Shown: positions 1-10,726, numbered from the stretch's first letter. The stretch is 64,000 bases of DNA from Prionace glauca (GCA_037974335.1 CM075760.1:60828515-60892514), one strand, 5' to 3'. Notes: generated from the letters alone by a model not told the origin. A program made the numbers and translations.

Positions 1-453
1 CTGTGATCTGGGTGGCATTCATTGTCGGTAAGTTTCACTCTTTAAAAAGGAGTGTAACTTTTTAATGTCTATTTTTATATTACACCGTCTGTGAATTTTC
101 ACCCTCAGTTCAGCTGAATGTTTCTTATTTCTTTTACCGTGTTTTCCAGATCTGAGCAATGGAGATTCTGTTCCTCAGCAGGAATCCTCACTCACACGGA
201 CAGAGGGAGAAAGTGTCACTTTAAGCTGCACCTATACCAACGATGCATATTATTTATTCTGGTACCGTCAATACCCAGGCAGACAGCCCGAGTTTGCGGT
301 CCGGAGACATACGGACGGCAGTGATGAATGGAAGGCGGATTTCGCTCAGAGCCGGTTTTCTGATACAATCGAGAAATCAGAAAAGTTGTACCGATTGACC
401 ATCTCGGAGCTGCTGCTGTCTGACACCGCGGTCTATTACTGTGCACAGAATCT
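1..453 (+). CDS. T-cell receptor V segment (TRAV/TRDV-like), leader exon partial
   Basis: The V segment would encode the antigen-binding variable domain of a T-cell receptor chain once joined to D/J in a thymocyte. The end of the leader exon (1-27, hydrophobic VIWVAFIV) is followed by a GTAAG donor. A 122-bp intron ends in TTTTCCAG, and the V exon runs 150-453. The split codon G|AT keeps the frame. The exon shows the V-set landmarks: first Cys in LSCTY, Trp in FWYRQYPG, and second Cys in AVYYCAQ. It is followed directly by a recombination signal with a 23-bp spacer. FWYRQYPG and the framework style fit TRA/TRD V genes better than Ig, but chain assignment is inference because no J or C exon is in view. 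The leader start lies outside the window. No lesion is seen. Confidence 0.88.
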
Positions 454-492
454 CACAGTGATGAAAATGAGTGAAATCCTCGTACAAAAACT
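454..492 (+). promoter_or_regulatory. V recombination signal sequence, 23-bp spacer
   Basis: The heptamer CACAGTG (454-460, perfect consensus), a 23-nt spacer (461-483) and the nonamer ACAAAAACT (484-492) follow the last V codons. This is the RAG1/RAG2 target and supports germline, unrearranged V status. Confidence 0.93.
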
Positions 493-905
493 GCCGCAGG
501 TTTCTGGGTCACAGCTGCTGTCTGCTGGGTGCCGGTTGTAACAGCGGGTCTGACACTGACACATGAATGTATTCCCGTGAACACAAACCCCGAGAACAAT
601 CCACATAAACACCATTCAAAACCGTTAACATCGAAGGCAGATTCCTGCTGATTCGTACATTCGCTGTACGAGGGAAGAATTGGCTGCTCTTTATTTGGGG
701 GTCACTTGGCACTAACATTGAAAATACAAAAGAAGGATCATTCAATAGTGTAAACTGAAACCTGCCAGCTGAGGCAAACCCTAATAACTAACCGTAACTA
801 AACACCTCTCATTTAAATTCACTTACAGACTGAGAATTATTAACATAAGGAGTACAAAAGGATTGTTCCAGTCACGATTAGGAGCTGATAAACGATTAAT
901 AGAAT
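493..905. other. Spacer downstream of the first V segment
   Basis: There is no gene, RNA or recognisable repeat in this stretch. It is AT-rich intergenic DNA between the V recombination signal and the LINE that starts near 905. Confidence 0.5.
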
Positions 906-2073
906 TAATAAGAACATAAGAAATAGGAGCAGGAGTAGGCCATCTAGCACTTCGAGCCTGCCCCGCCATTCAATAAGATCATGGCTGAGCTGTTGTGGAT
1001 CAGTTCCACATTCCCGCCCTCTCCCCATAACCCTTAATCCCCTCTCTTATCAAAAACCCATCAACCCGCGTCTTAAAAATATTTAGCGAGGCAGCCTCCA
1101 CCACTTCAACGGGCAGAGAATTCCAGAGATTCACCACCCTTTGAGTGAAGAAGTTCCTCCTCAACTCCGTTCCAAACCGCCCCCCCCCCCCTTTATCTTG
1201 AGGCTGTGCCCCCTAGTCCTGCTGTCCTTTCTGAGCGGGAAGAGCCTCTCCATCTCTATCCTATCCATCCCATTCATCATCTTATACGTCTCAATGAGAT
1301 CTCCCCTCATTCTTCTAAACTCTAACGAGTACAAGCCTAGTTTATTCAGCCTCACCTCTTAGCTCAACCCCCTCAACTCCGGCATCACCCTAGTAAACCT
1401 CCTCTGCACTCCCTCCAAGGCCAAAATATCCTTGCGTAAGTACGGCGCCCAAAACTGCACACAGTACTGCAGCTGCGGCTCACCAATGCCCTATACAGCT
1501 GCAGCTACTTTTATATTCAATCCCCCTTGCTGTGAAGGCCAGCATCCCATTCGCCTTCCTGACCACCTGCTGCACCTGCAAGCTGGGTTTTTGCGACTCA
1601 TGCACAAGGACCCCGAGGTCCCTCTGCACCGTCACCTGCTGCAGTTTTTCGCCACGTAAGTAATAATCCTTCCTACCATTATTCCTACCAAAGTGGACCA
1701 CCTCGCACTTGCCAACATTAAATTCCATTTGCCAGTTCCTGGCCCATTCGCCCAGCCTATCTAGATCCTTCTGTAGACTCTCCACACCCTCCGCACAATT
1801 TGCCGTTCCACCACTCTTGGTGTCACCAACAAATTTTGACACCATACACTTGGTTCCCTCCTCCAGATCATCTATAAATGGTAAATAGCTGAGGTCCTAG
1901 CACCGACCCCTGGGGCACTCCACTAGTCACCATCCGCCAATATGAATAGCACCCATTGACCCCCACTCTCTGCCTCCTATTTGACAACCAATCCTCTATC
2001 CACGCTAACACCCTACTCCCAACTCCATGTCCCCTGACCTTCTGCAATAATCTCTTGTGAGGTAATGATTTCA
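905..2073 (-). mobile_element. CR1 LINE (subfamily A), 5'-truncated
   Basis: On the minus strand this carries the reverse-transcriptase part of CR1: HKRLLQKVRGHGVG near 2070, TSGVPQGSVLGPQLF, then WQMEFNVGKCEVVHFG and QRDLGVLVHESQKP. It ends in the TTCTTATG-type 3' tail at about 905-930. It matches the longer copy at 58150-61485 closely, but several stops and frame changes break the ORF. Compared with that copy, the 5' end is lost just before the PHKRLL motif. Confidence 0.93.
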
Positions 2074-2079
2074 AGCGGA

Positions 2080-2800
2080 AAATTGTTATGGCTTCAGCAG
2101 TGGAACAGATGACATGAAAACAGGTTAAATACAGTCATCAGTTTCTGAGTGAAAAACTGCTTCCACTTCGCTGGAGGTCGGCGAGTTTATTGTTCCATCT
2201 GCCTTCCATTTTTTTTAACTTCAGACTTTTGATTCACCAAAAACAAGCTTCTCCTTTCATCTGTCATGTTTAGATGGAACACAAGGGACTGTATCAGCCA
2301 ATATAAACAGCGTTTCCTGTTCGCTAGAACATGAAATCGACAGTGAGGTGAAATAGTCCCGCAAGCTGCTCGTGTGACACCTTCAATTCCCAAATCCCAC
2401 CAACCTCATCACTGTGGCTTCTGTGGAACTTACAAGGTAACACACGGCAGGCATTCATCACGGAGAGCAACTGGCACAATCATTTACCAAATGCTATCAA
2501 ATCGCTTCTCTTCCTGTTTCTGTCGCTGCCTCTCATCCAGCTCCCTCTGGCTGTCCAGCTCCCAGGGTCAATTAGCTGTTTGATAGAAGCACAGACAGTT
2601 GGTGAACCCGAGCTTTACCTGGAAAGCAGGGAAAGCGAATATATGACACACGGCATTGAGAGGAGATGGAGTTTAGAGGTGATAGTGCAAAGAGTCAGAG
2701 ATATCTCATCTTCCTGATCCAGTTACTGATTACACGAATGTACACTGTGAGAATTATCCACTGTCAAACTCTCCTTCCAATCTTGAGCACGGAGTTAAGT
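2080..2800. other. Intergenic DNA without recognised features
   Basis: Small ORFs occur but none resembles a known family. No RNA gene or clear repeat is seen. Confidence 0.45.
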
Positions 2801-2809
2801 TTTGAAGTG

Positions 2810-3290
2810 TTTGAAGTCTTGTTACAGTTATTTATTGTTTTGTTGAGATCACATTTGGAATAGTGTGTGCAGTTTGGATCTCCGCTTTTTAGACAGAATA
2901 AAAGAAAAATCTGAGGATGCTGGAAACTGAATCAAAAACAGAAAATGCTGGAAATTCTCAACAGCTTTAACGCCCAGGAATAGTTAGCATTGAAAAACTG
3001 CAGGGATTCTATGATTCTATGAGTTTGATAGGGTGGAGGCTGAGACATTATTTTTCCTGATCCGGGAAAATAAAACACGGAGCACAATCTCAGGATAAGG
3101 CGCTGATAATTCAGGACAGCGATGAGGAGAAATTGCTTCACTCAAAGAGTAGTGAATCTTTGAAATTCTCTGCGCCAGAGGGTTGTAGATGCTCCATCAT
3201 TGAACACATTTCAGTTTGAGTTTGACAGATTTATGATCTATCGAATAATGAATGGAAGCAGTGATATGGAATTGGAACAAATGCTCGGTC
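2810..3290 (+). mobile_element. Old CR1 fragments with a SINE-tail scrap
   Basis: At 2810-2890 the frame reads like the CR1 motif LLQLY..LVRPHLEYCVQFW in decayed form. At 3030-3290 there is the CR1 3' region, including the CFTQRVVNLWN-like stretch. Between them lie a reverse-complemented dispersed 'ttccagcattttctgttttt' tail (2893-2960) and a gattctatgattctatga SINE-type tail (3003-3022). These are highly diverged and probably several insertions. Confidence 0.6.
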
Positions 3291-3524
3291 ACAAATTCAT
3301 GTCTGGATTCTAATTGTTAAGTTTAATGGTATAATGGAAGCATGTGTACAATGTTATATGTAAGATGTCGGTAGTCAATAGTCATTAAATAATGTTGGTG
3401 AAAACAGATAACAGTGTAGCCGGTAACACTTGAGAGCTTTTTTTTTATTGATGCCCACGGAACCCATTGCCAACACGCAACGGTTCACTTATGAATGGTG
3501 ATGGTGAGAAAATAGTGCAAGCTC

Positions 3525-3598
3525 CGTCCCTGGGTGGGCTCGAACCACCAACCTTTCAGTTAACAGCCGAACGCGCTGACCCATTGTGCCACAGAGAC
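3525..3598 (-). tRNA. tRNA-Asn (anticodon GTT)
   Basis: The reverse complement starts GTCTCTGTGG and ends CCACCCAGGGACG (74 nt). It folds with a 7-bp acceptor (GTCTCTG/CAGGGAC), anticodon loop CTGTTAA with anticodon GTT, and TTCGAGC in the T loop. A-box (D arm) and B-box (GGTTCGAGC) internal promoters are present. One A-C mismatch is predicted in the D stem. A TTTT run follows about 12 nt downstream on the minus strand (plus 3509-3512), usable as a Pol III stop. It matches the general vertebrate tRNA-Asn sequence with only a few changes, so it may be functional or a recent pseudogene. Confidence 0.9.
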
Positions 3599-3599
3599 T

Positions 3600-5200
3600 G
3601 AGACAGCAGCTGGTGAAGATATTCTAAACAAGGATGTCAATGACCACAATTCCATTTCTGCAAAACTTTGTTCCAGAACTGCAGCATGACAGCACCGTGT
3701 ACAATTCTATACCAGCCTCTTTGGTTATGTTGATCCTGTAACATTTTTGTAGTGTGTTGGTCATTCCCTTTCTCCTCTGAATGTGCAGGTAAAATGAATC
3801 CATGTGTCTTATTGCAGGGAGGAATTCAATGGGACGGAAGGGAACTGACAACCAGAAGTCCAAGGATCCAATATTTTCCACTCAGTCATCAATAACACCA
3901 TTCCCAGCTGCAACTCCTTCCAAATATTGTGATCCATTTCCCTCAGGATCTGTCTCAAGATTTAATATTTCCCTTCTTTTCTCGTCATTTTGAAATTCAC
4001 TTCAATACCCAACGTAAATTGAATTGCAAACCTGAGGGCTAACCGTGGGAAACAAGTCTCTGGGTAAAACAAATGCTCATTTCCAGATTCACAGCACTCA
4101 GCGTTTCACGCAGATGGAAGAATTTAATACTGAAAAGATGTGAATATTGACTGTGATTCACTCAGGTATTGGGTAAATGCTGCTCGATGGTTCAGTGAGA
4201 GGGATATAATCTATGTACGTTTTGCTGAGCTTGTGTTCGGTGTACTGGGAGGCTTCAACCGGGTTGAATTTTGTATCCCAGGGATATGCAGTAATCCACT
4301 CATTGAAGCTGCAGTCGCGGGGAACGTCGACAGGAAAACAGAATTAAATGGTTTTATTTCTCCGGGATTCCTTTTTTTCAACATTCCAGTACCTCCTTCT
4401 TTGGCCATTAGTTTATTTTTCTAATGTAATTTTCAAAGGATAGCCGCTGTTAAGTTCTGGACACTAAGCAACTGATCTCCGCAATTATCATTACAGCTTT
4501 TCTTCCTTTACTTTCCTTGAACAGGCTGTATCAGAAAGCAAGACTGATACAACTGCTGCTTCGGAGCTCAAAAGCGTCTGGAGTCTACGCTGGAGATATC
4601 TATGCAAGCGTGTCAGGTAATTGTTCCATCCAATGTTGGTGAGTGTTTATCACAGATGGATATGAATAGTGGGTCGATGAACAGGGTTTTCTGATCGATT
4701 GCCGTAGACTGTGAAACAGTGCTGTAATAAATGGGGAACGGCATGCCATGACATAGATGGAGGCATGAGATAAGTCAACAGTACATGAGAAACTGCTCGG
4801 ATTTGTTTCATCATTGAGTACAGGCAAACACTTAGTTCATGCATCAAGAGGAAGCTCGCTCATCTGTGCAAGTACATTGTGTAATATTTCTTGTCATTCA
4901 GCTATTTAAATTTTACAATTTCATAACTTTTCTTGTGTTGCCATTAACTGCTTTCTTTTCCCCGCTGTTGCCTTGTCTATTCATGGTTGACTCTTTATTT
5001 GATGTCATTTCCTATTTTTATTCGCCTCATTCTCTTGAGAATCCCCAGACTCCCTATATATCGGGTTCCTTGGTAACAGTGAGCAGTTTTCAGTTTGTGT
5101 GTGTGTAACCTTGAGATTCATTAGGTTTCAGTTTTTCATTCTGTGTGTCCGTACAAATTTCTGGCATTCAGGCTTTGTTTTTAAGGGCGTATTATTTCAT
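3600..5200. other. Intergenic DNA without a recognised gene
   Basis: No coding family, RNA or clear repeat is recognised here. A short open stretch bounded by an AG acceptor (about 4524) and a GT donor (about 4615) is discussed as a weak exon candidate in the findings. Confidence 0.45.
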
Positions 5201-5204
5201 GAGG

Positions 5205-5390
5205 AAAGGTTAGAGAGACAAGGTTTATATGCACTGGATTCAGAATAAGAGTAGGCTACTTGATTGATATGTATAAAATACAAAGGGGTCTTGACAAGGT
5301 AGATGTGAAGAGGGTAGTTCCTCTTCTGCGTGAATCTATAACTAGGTATCATGTTTCAAAAGAGGGATTCGCCCATTTAAAATAACACTG
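5205..5390 (+). mobile_element. Old CR1 3' fragment
   Basis: The text 'ggtcttgacaaggtagatgt' and the flanking order match the CR1 region after the RT domain seen at 55380-55480. It is short and decayed. Confidence 0.6.
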
Positions 5391-6328
5391 CACCACAGCC
5401 TCCTCTTATGAGTATTTATAAATACTCACTTGTAGCAATGTCCTTCCTTGGTGTGTCTCTGTATCATTCACTGCTCTCAGGCCACGTTCATCTTTGTCCC
5501 TTAGTTGGATTGTTTCTGTATCATTCCGCTTAAACTCACTCTTGCCTATGTCAATGTCTTTTATATCTCTCTCAAATTGTATAGGTGCATTGGGTGATAT
5601 AGGAAGTGTACAACTTCGGGAGTAAGGATATACTTGCCTGCATAGCACAGTTGATCAAACTGTGGAGAGTTAGCGAGCACTGAACCGATGCTCTGCTGAG
5701 GTCTCATTCAGCCGTTGAAATTTCTTAGATACTAAGCAGAGGGTCCAGATAGTGACAGGGCTGATCCACTGAAGGATTCCTAAAACAGTTCCATGGCTAA
5801 ATGTCTCAGATGTTGCAACATTGAATACAGGAAGCCATTGCGCTGATGCACAGCCTGGGCCACGCTCACCTGCATAGGAACATTGCTCAGGTTTTTAACA
5901 GGAAGTATGCACAAGGGTAGGAAAACACACCTTTCAAGTTATCACCAGTTTACACTTGTATCTTGCTCAGACCTTACCTTACAATCACATTCTTTGACCT
6001 GCTGCATTATTTTGATCGCTGCTTATTTCTCAGTTCTCAGATTGAACTGTTTTTAGACATACATTTCTCCCCACCTGTTCTATCTTGTGTTCACTTCCTC
6101 AACCTCAATTTCATCACTCTCTTTGTCAGCCGGAGATATCCCCTACCGCCCCGCCCCCTTTTCTATCGTCCCATTCCCGGGTTAAATCTCACAGCTCCAG
6201 AATCCATGAGCTTTGAAACATTTTTAAATCTGAGGAACCTTTATTTGGTGAAACTGATCTTCCCAGACAAGCCTGAATTGAAGAAAATAACAATTGGAAA
6301 CGAAACACAAACTCTTTATCTGGTAGCT

Positions 6329-6371
<43 letters not shown>

Positions 6372-6523
6372 TTCGCTGATTAACCTTTCAGTCTGATGGG
6401 ATTCTGCTGTGTGTTGTCTCAGCCGATCCTGGATTGAATTGGGTGACAGTTTGATCCAAGGTTAATGTGGTTTCCTCTGGGTTGTGTCTGAGCGGCTGAC
6501 AGCGCCGCTGCTCAATCTGACTG
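5391..6523. other. Intergenic DNA with a (TC)n microsatellite
   Basis: No gene is recognised. A pure (TC)n run lies at about 6330-6367. The open frame over 5963-6379 has no family resemblance and runs through the microsatellite, so it is not called. Confidence 0.5.
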
Positions 6524-6587
6524 TTACTTTCTGCGATTCTCCACACAAACCTCAACAGACTGGAGCACCCAATGATAGGTGTGAAGC

Positions 6588-6626
6588 AGTTTTTGTACGG
6601 GGGTGAGACTGATTTCTATCACTGTG
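6588..6626 (-). promoter_or_regulatory. V recombination signal sequence, 23-bp spacer
   Basis: On the minus strand: heptamer CACAGTG (plus 6620-6626), 23-nt spacer (6597-6619), nonamer ACAAAAACT (6588-6596). The nonamer is identical to that of the + strand V at 484-492. Confidence 0.92.
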
Positions 6627-7195
6627 AGTCTGAAAGCGCAGTAATAGCGGCCAGCGTCAGTCAGCTGCAGGCTCGAGATGGTTAAAGTAGTTAATTTAGC
6701 CGAGGTCTGGAGATCAAGAGAGAAACGGGGTCCAAAACCTTCCCCTCTGTCTTCTCCTGTATTCCAGGACATTTTCAATATAATGAACTGCAAATCCTTC
6801 TGTGGCTGCTGTCTGTACCAATATAAGATGTAGTCACTTGCTGTAGTGCTGTAGGTACATCGAATAGTCACCGTTTCACCTTCTCTCCCCTCTGAAGACT
6901 GGGGCTGAGAAACAAAATCTCCATCATTCGGATCTGTAACATGTTCAAGAAGAAGAAAAAAAATCTAAGTGTTGGACGTGCTGCTGAAATAATATTAACA
7001 CTTTATATTCACCGCGACATAACTGGAGTTATGAAATAAAAACAAATGATGGTGGAAATACACAGCAGGGTCAAGAACCACCACTGGGGAGAAGCAGAGC
7101 TAAAGGTTCAGATCGCGATAACATTTAACCAGATTGGAGTCATCCTTACTGATAAGAAACAGCCCGAACACAATGCAGACAGTGAGGAACTCCAT
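6627..7195 (-). CDS. T-cell receptor V segment (TRAV/TRDV-like), complete two-exon gene
   Basis: The leader exon (7150-7195, 46 nt) begins ATGGAGTTCCTCACT and encodes MEFLTVCIVFGLFLI, a clean signal peptide. It has a GTAAGG donor. The V exon (6627-6933) follows a TTACAG acceptor and the split codon A|AT keeps frame. V-set landmarks are Cys in TIRCTY, Trp in LYWYRQQP, FSLDLQTSAKLTTLTI in the D-E strands, and Cys in GRYYCAF. The 23-bp-spacer signal follows directly. It lies opposite in orientation to the V at 1-453, so joining it to a downstream J on the + strand would require inversional recombination. No stops or frame errors are seen, so it is potentially functional. Chain identity is inferred. 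Confidence 0.9.
6934..7149 (-). other. V-segment leader intron
   Basis: A 216-bp intron between leader and V exons, GT donor at plus 7148-7149 and AG acceptor at plus 6934-6935, both on the minus strand. It carries no repeat. Confidence 0.85.
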
Positions 7196-7454
7196 GGCGG
7201 CTGCAGAGCCCGGGGCTGTGACTAACCTTTAAAACTCCAAGCACTGCCGGAACAGAATCTGTTTTTACAGTCACTTTCTGATCTCTAACTTCCCGTCCAA
7301 TCAACAATTTACAATCTACCCGTCATAGATTGAGATAAGATTTCAATGAGTTTCAGTGATCAGCTGAAGCTCTTTGACCTTACATATCTGAGACTCAGTG
7401 ACTGAGTGGGTACAGTGTGTGGTGAGAGGGAAGAATCAGCTTCACTGACAAGGC

Positions 7455-7542
7455 CATAAGAGATAGCAGCAGAATTAAGCCATTCAGCCCATTCGTGTCC
7501 ATTCCACCATTCAATCATGGCCGATATGTTTAAAATCCCCGC
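7455..7542 (-). mobile_element. CR1 3'-end scrap
   Basis: 'ccattcaatcatggc' and its flanks match the reverse complement of the CR1 3' UTR. It is only about 90 bp long. Confidence 0.6.
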
Positions 7543-7544
7543 AG

Positions 7545-7628
7545 AATCAGAGAATCCCTACAGCGCACAAGGAGGCCATTCGGCCCATCGAGCCTGAACT
7601 GGCCCAATCCTGAACCGGACACTCCAAG
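7545..7628 (-). mobile_element. SINE (HE1-like) 3' fragment
   Basis: 'ggaggccattcggcccat' is the reverse complement of the conserved SINE 3' body. It is cut at 7628 where the CR1 begins. The piece at 9473-9552 may be its other half (inference). Confidence 0.65.
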
Positions 7629-9305
7629 GTCTTAATGACATTACTGTTACTAGAGAGGTGATGCTCGACAGACTGGAGGGGCTGATTGTGGACAAGTCCC
7701 CAGGACCGGATGGAATGCATCCGAGGGTTCTGAAAGAAATGGCGGAGGTGATAGTGGATGCCTTGGTGGTTATTTTCCAGACGTCGCTGGATTCCGGGGA
7801 AGTGCCGGAAGATTGGAAAACGGCTAATGTTACGCCGTTGTTTAAGAAGGGTGCCAGGCAAAAGGCGAGGAATTATAGGCCGGTCAGTTTAACGTCTGTG
7901 GTAGGTAAAATGTTAGAATCCGTCATTAAGGAGGAAATAGCGAGGCATCTTGAGGGGAATTGCTTGATAGGGCGGACGCAACACGGTTTCATTAAAGGGA
8001 AGTCGTGTCTGACAAATTTACTGGAGTTCTATGAGGATGTGTCTAGGGCAGTGGATAGTGGAGAGCCAGTGGATGTGGTCTTTCTGGATTTTCAGAAGGC
8101 GTTTGACAAGGTACCTCACAAGAGGTTATTGCAGAAGGTCAGGGGACATGGAGTTGGGGGTAGGGTGTTAGCGTGGATAGAGGATTGGTTGTCAAATAGG
8201 AGGCAGAGAGTGGGGGTCAATGGGTGCTATTCGGATTGGCGGTTGGTGACTAGTGGGGTGCCCCAGGGGTCGGTGCTGGGGCCTCAGCTATTTACCATTT
8301 ATATAGATGATCTAGAGGAGGGAACCGAGTGCAGGGTGTCGAAATTTGCTGATGACACCAAGATTGGGGGAAAGGCAAATTGTGCGGAGGGTGTGGAGAG
8401 TCTGCAGAAGGATCTAGATAGGCTGGGCGAATGGGCCAGGAAATGGCAAATGGAATTTAATGTTGGCAAGTGTGAGGTGGTCCACTTTGGTAGGAATAAT
8501 GGTAGGAAGGACTATTACTTACGTGGCGAAAAACTGCAGCAGGCGACGGTGCAGAGGGACCTCGGGGTCCTGGTGCATGAGTCGCAAAAACCCAGCTTGC
8601 AGGTGCAGCAGGTGGTCAGGAAGGCGAATGGGATTAATAGCGAGGGGGAGATTAATAGCCTTAACAGCGAGGGGGATTGAATATAAAAGTAGGGAGGTCT
8701 TGCTGCAGCTGTATAGGGCATTGGTGAGGCCGCAGCTGGAGTACTGTGTGCAGTTTTGGGCGCCGCACCTGCGCAAGGATATTTTGGCCCTGGAGGGAGT
8801 GCAGAGGAGGTTTACTAGGCTGATACCAGAGTTGTGGGGATTGAGCTATGAGGAGAGGCTGAATAAACTAGGCTTGTACTCGTTAGAGTTTAGAAGAATG
8901 AGGGGAGATCTCATTGAGACGTATAAGATGATGAATGGGATGGATAGGATAGAAGTGGAGAGACTCTTCCCGCTCAAAAAGGATAGTAGGACTAGGGGTC
9001 ACAGCCTCAAGATAAAGGGGAGGCGGTTTAGAACGGAGTTGAGGAGGAACTTCTTCACTCAAAGGGTGGTGAATCTTTGGAATTCTCTGCCCGTTGAAGT
9101 GGTGGAGGCTGCCTCGCTAAATATTTTTAAGAAGCGGGTTGATGGGTTTTTGATAAGAGAAGGGATTAAGGGTTATGGGGAGAGGGCGGGAAGGTGGAAC
9201 TGAGCCACGACAGATCAGCCATGATCTTATTGAATGGCGGGGCAGGCTCGAAGGGCTAGATGGCCTACTCCTGCTCCTATTTCTTATGTTCTTATGTTCT
9301 TATGT
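7629..9305 (+). mobile_element. CR1 LINE (subfamily A), 5'-truncated, one rearrangement
   Basis: The element starts within the linker before the RT domain and keeps the RT motifs: TPLFKKG, NYRPVSLTS, TQHGFIKGKSCLTNLL, FLDFQKAFDKVPH, TSGVPQGSVLGPQLF and the catalytic FADDT. The first frame is open from 7658 to 8680 (340 aa). A local duplication or rearrangement at about 8630-8680 (GATTAATAGCGAGGGGGA-like repeats) then shifts the frame, and the C-terminal third continues to a stop at 9203. The 3' end is the TTCTTATG tail at 9283-9305. Close similarity to the copy at 58150-61485 suggests recent activity. Confidence 0.95.
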
Positions 9306-9308
9306 TGA

Positions 9309-9552
9309 TTGGGTTGATTAGCCACGGTAAGTTGCTCCGTAATGTCAGGGGGATTAGAAGGTAAAAGTATGGGGTTACGGGGATAGCACGGGACCTGGGT
9401 GGGATTGTTGTCGGTGCAGGCTCGATGGGCCAAATGGCCTCTTCCTGCACTGTAGGGATTGTATTCTAGGATTCAATCCCACCCAAGCCTATTCCTGTAA
9501 CGCCACATATTTACCAGGCCATCCCCCTGACTCTAGGGTCAATTTGCCATGG
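9309..9552. mobile_element. Two SINE 3' fragments in opposite orientation
   Basis: 9309-9472 is a + strand SINE 3' half ending 'gcactgtagggatt'. 9473-9552 is the reverse complement of the same region ('atcccacccaagcc'). The minus piece may continue the SINE cut at 7628. Confidence 0.65.
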
Positions 9553-9554
9553 CA

Positions 9555-9885
9555 GGTGAAACTAGAATTAGGGGGCATAGCTCAAAGTAAAGGGAAGCAG
9601 ACTTAGGACTGAGTTAAGAAGGAACTTCTTTACAGAAAGGTTTATGAATCTGTGGAATTCACTGCCCAGTGAAGCAGTTGAGGGTGCTTCACTGAATGTT
9701 TTTTTAAGGCAAAGATAGATAAATTTTGGACGGTAAAGGTATTAACGTTTGTGGTGAGTGGGCGAGTAAGTGGAGCTGAGTCCACGAAATGATCAGCCAT
9801 GGTCTTACTAAATGGTGAAGAAGGTTCGAGGGGCCAAATGGCCTGGTCCTGCTCCTGCTCTTATGTTCTTATGTCCTCATGTGTC
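9555..9885 (+). mobile_element. Old CR1 3' fragment
   Basis: It is homologous to the CR1 segment encoding the RNFFTQRVVNLWNSLPVE-like C-terminus and the 3' UTR, ending 'ctcttatgttcttatg'. It is diverged and broken. Confidence 0.8.
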
Positions 9886-10249
9886 TTATTTACCCTGAAC
9901 ACTCACAAATCTATCAACTGGCTTCAAAAACTAAACGATTGAACATCTACCATCGTTATGAAACAGAAGGCATTTAAGCGAATGTTGTTGATTTCACGGA
10001 TTTTAATCTTTGAGATGGAAGACTGATGGGTGTTATTTAATGTTGTGATAACAGCTCCAGAGTATTTCATTTAGAGAATCGTTCGTAAGCCACAGAAACA
10101 ACTATTTTGCATAGAATGACACAAGTTTAGCACTGCAGAAATAGATCATTTTGGCTCGCTGCTCTTTATAATATTTCTTTGTTTATATTAACAGTTCACT
10201 ATCTGCGTCAGATATCTGACTCAGTGAGAGGAAGTGAGATGTCTTTGCT
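9886..10249. other. Intergenic DNA downstream of a V segment
   Basis: No gene or repeat is recognised. It lies between old CR1 sequence and the recombination signal of the next V segment. Confidence 0.45.
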
Positions 10250-10288
10250 GGTTTTTGTACGGACTAACTGTGCCTCTGTAACAGTGTG
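10250..10288 (-). promoter_or_regulatory. V recombination signal sequence, 23-bp spacer
   Basis: On the minus strand: heptamer CACACTG (plus 10282-10288; one change from CACAGTG), 23-nt spacer (10259-10281), nonamer ACAAAAACC (10250-10258, consensus). The heptamer change at position 5 may lower recombination efficiency but CACA is kept. Confidence 0.9.
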
Positions 10289-10726
10289 GGGATCAGCGCA
10301 CAGTGATACACGGCAGAATCAGAGAAACGGACCCCGGTGATCGTCAAAGGAACTGCTTTCCTGTCTAGGTTCAAATCAGCAGAGGTCCGATATGGGAAAT
10401 CTGGAGACTCTTCTCCATCCGCCGTGCCATGTATCTTCAGTAAATATTTCGGAGCCTCCCCGGGATGTTGGATGTACCATAAAAAATTTGGGAAACTGTA
10501 TTTTGTTGTGTAATTGCATTTCAGTGCTACCGTCTGACCTTCCTGAACCGCTAATTTAGGCGGCCCCTGGGAAACTGAATCTTGCCCACTGGTTCCTGTA
10601 ACAAAACACAGAATGTTTGAGAAATCTACGAGTGAAAATAGCCCATAAAACACACACTGACGATTTGAGCTCAGACTCACCGGGCAGAATGGCCATTATT
10701 ACCAGTAAAACACATAGGGAACTCAT
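10289..10726 (-). CDS. T-cell receptor V segment (TRAV-like), complete two-exon gene
   Basis: The leader exon (10681-10726, 46 nt) encodes MSSLCVLLVIMAILP and ends with a GTGAGT donor. The V exon (10289-10595) follows TTACAG, and the split codon G|GA keeps frame. Framework features are Cys in ALKCNY, Trp in FLWYIQHPGEAPKYLLK, SADLNLDRKAVPLTI, and Cys in AVYHCAL. WYIQHPGEAPKYLL is typical of TRAV genes of fish and other vertebrates. The leader exon has the same 46-nt length and phase as in the V at 6627-7195, and the two share orientation. The frame runs through the intron from 10680, which is fortuitous. It looks functional apart from the weaker heptamer. Confidence 0.9.
10596..10680 (-). other. 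V-segment leader intron
   Basis: An 85-bp intron with GTGAGT donor and TTACAG acceptor on the minus strand. Confidence 0.85.

Noticed and set aside
5963-6379. 138-codon open frame on +
   Set aside because: It resembles no family, runs through a (TC)n microsatellite and has no splice or promoter context; treated as chance.
6627-10726. Immunoglobulin heavy-chain V segments
   Set aside because: 23-bp spacers fit IgH too, but WYRQ(Q/Y)P and WYIQHPGEAPKYLL framework text is TRA/TRD-like rather than W(V/I)RQ with IgH framework 2.
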